A DNA stretch of 5,955 nucleotides. Source: an uncultured Oscillospiraceae bacterium. Lineage in GTDB: Bacteria; Bacillota; Clostridia; Oscillospirales; Acutalibacteraceae. The translations under genes were made by a program, and so were the position numbers. Within the stretch, counting starts at the first letter, position 1. Each line of letters begins with the position of its first letter. Of this stretch, positions 5,434 to 5,955 are shown one piece after another. Location of the stretch: assembly GCA_902489335.1 (NCBI GenBank), contig CABTZO010000060.1, positions 1-5,955 of the forward strand, in the 5' to 3' direction. The notes beneath the pieces were generated by a model, which was given only the letters and a program-made list of their open reading frames with translations, did no database searches and had not been told where the DNA came from.

Positions 5434-5955
5434 AAAGAAAAAATATTATATAACAACGGCGATTGCATACACATCAAAAAAACCGCATATAGGCAATTCT
5501 TATGAAATTGTTTTAACTGATGCCCTTGCAAGATTTAAAAGATTGCAGGGATATGATGTATATTTTTTAACGGGAACGGATGAACACGGTCAAAAAATCG
5601 AAAAGATAGCAAACGAAAACAACATTTCCCCTAAAGAGCATGTTGATAAAATAGCCGATGAAATAAAGAATATTTATAAGATTTTAAACATAGATTATGA
5701 CGGTTTTATCAGAACAACAGATGATTATCACGTTGAAGCCGTCAAAGAAATATTTGAAAAGCTATATGAACAGGGAGATATTTACAAAGACAGATATGAG
5801 GGACTTTACTGCACTCCCTGTGAGTCTTTTTGGAGCGAATCTCAACTTGTTGATGGAAAGTGTCCGGATTGTGGTAGAGAAGTTGAAAAAATGTCGGAAG
5901 ATGCCTACTTTTTCAAACTTTCAAAATATCAGGATTGGCTTGAAAAATATATAGA
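5426..5955 (+). CDS. metG: Methionyl-tRNA synthetase, N-terminal part (runs off the window)
   Basis: MetG is a class I synthetase that charges tRNA-Met with methionine using ATP. The first 176 residues are present and the frame is open to the window edge. The N-terminal Rossmann fold begins at YYITTAIAY (7-15). The class I signature reads HIGN (21-24) instead of HIGH. GTDEHGQKIE (50-59) is the usual strand and helix near the methionine site. The connective peptide carries a four-cysteine zinc knuckle: C129 and C132 in YCTPCES, C146 and C149 in CPDCG. The KMSKS loop and anticodon domain lie outside. A second ATG at 5423 is also in frame, but the ribosome site fits 5426 better. The start lies inside the dus 3' end (8-nt overlap), which points to one operon with translational coupling and no separate T-box leader. 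Confidence 0.96.
   Translation, partial: MSEKKKYYITTAIAYTSKKPHIGNSYEIVLTDALARFKRLQGYDVYFLTGTDEHGQKIEKIANENNISPKEHVDKIADEIKNIYKILNIDYDGFIRTTDDYHVEAVKEIFEKLYEQGDIYKDRYEGLYCTPCESFWSESQLVDGKCPDCGREVEKMSEDAYFFKLSKYQDWLEKYI

Noticed and set aside
5697..5954. Plus-strand open frame of 85 codons at the right end
   Set aside because: It lies in another frame of metG, whose own frame is open and strongly conserved throughout.

Overview
The window is an AT-rich stretch of bacterial chromosome. It looks like a low-GC Gram-positive, most likely a member of Clostridia in the broad sense. The reasons are strong purine-rich Shine-Dalgarno sites, GTG and TTG starts, A/T-biased codons with AGA arginine, and a MetG whose signature reads HIGN in a clostridial-type context. 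Species cannot be named from the sequence alone. Everything recognisable is housekeeping: protein export, tRNA genes and tRNA modification, DNA repair/replication, and aminoacylation. I found no convincing new system. The least explained part is the 370-bp non-coding gap between secG and tRNA-Arg.

Layout, left to right. Positions 1-45 hold the 5' part of a tRNA-Lys(UUU) on the minus strand with its own well-formed promoter. Next comes secG (minus; real start probably GTG at 351) with a promoter just upstream. The gap 352-721 carries two ungapped 98-bp direct repeat copies offset by 159 bp, three 35-bp purine arrays with a 7-nt period (the middle one inverted), a 12-bp palindrome, and a perfect 14-bp hairpin. 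That hairpin acts as the likely terminator for tRNA-Arg(CCG) at 722-798. The tRNA lies only 7 nt downstream of tsaD, which overlaps polA by one base, so polA-tsaD-tRNA-Arg form one minus-strand unit.

A 114-bp divergent region (4342-4455) separates polA from a plus-strand dusB-like gene and metG, which overlap by 8 nt; metG runs off the right edge. Both directions appear to share one palindromic TTGCAA as the -35 element. Three of the five protein genes (secG, polA, dus) use non-ATG starts, which changes the N-termini from those of the longest reading frames in two cases.

Functional theme: TsaD makes t6A37 in ANN-decoding tRNAs (the tRNA-Lys here is such a substrate), Dus makes dihydrouridine in tRNA, and MetG charges tRNA-Met. 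The window is therefore enriched in tRNA biology, with PolA and SecG as unrelated neighbours.
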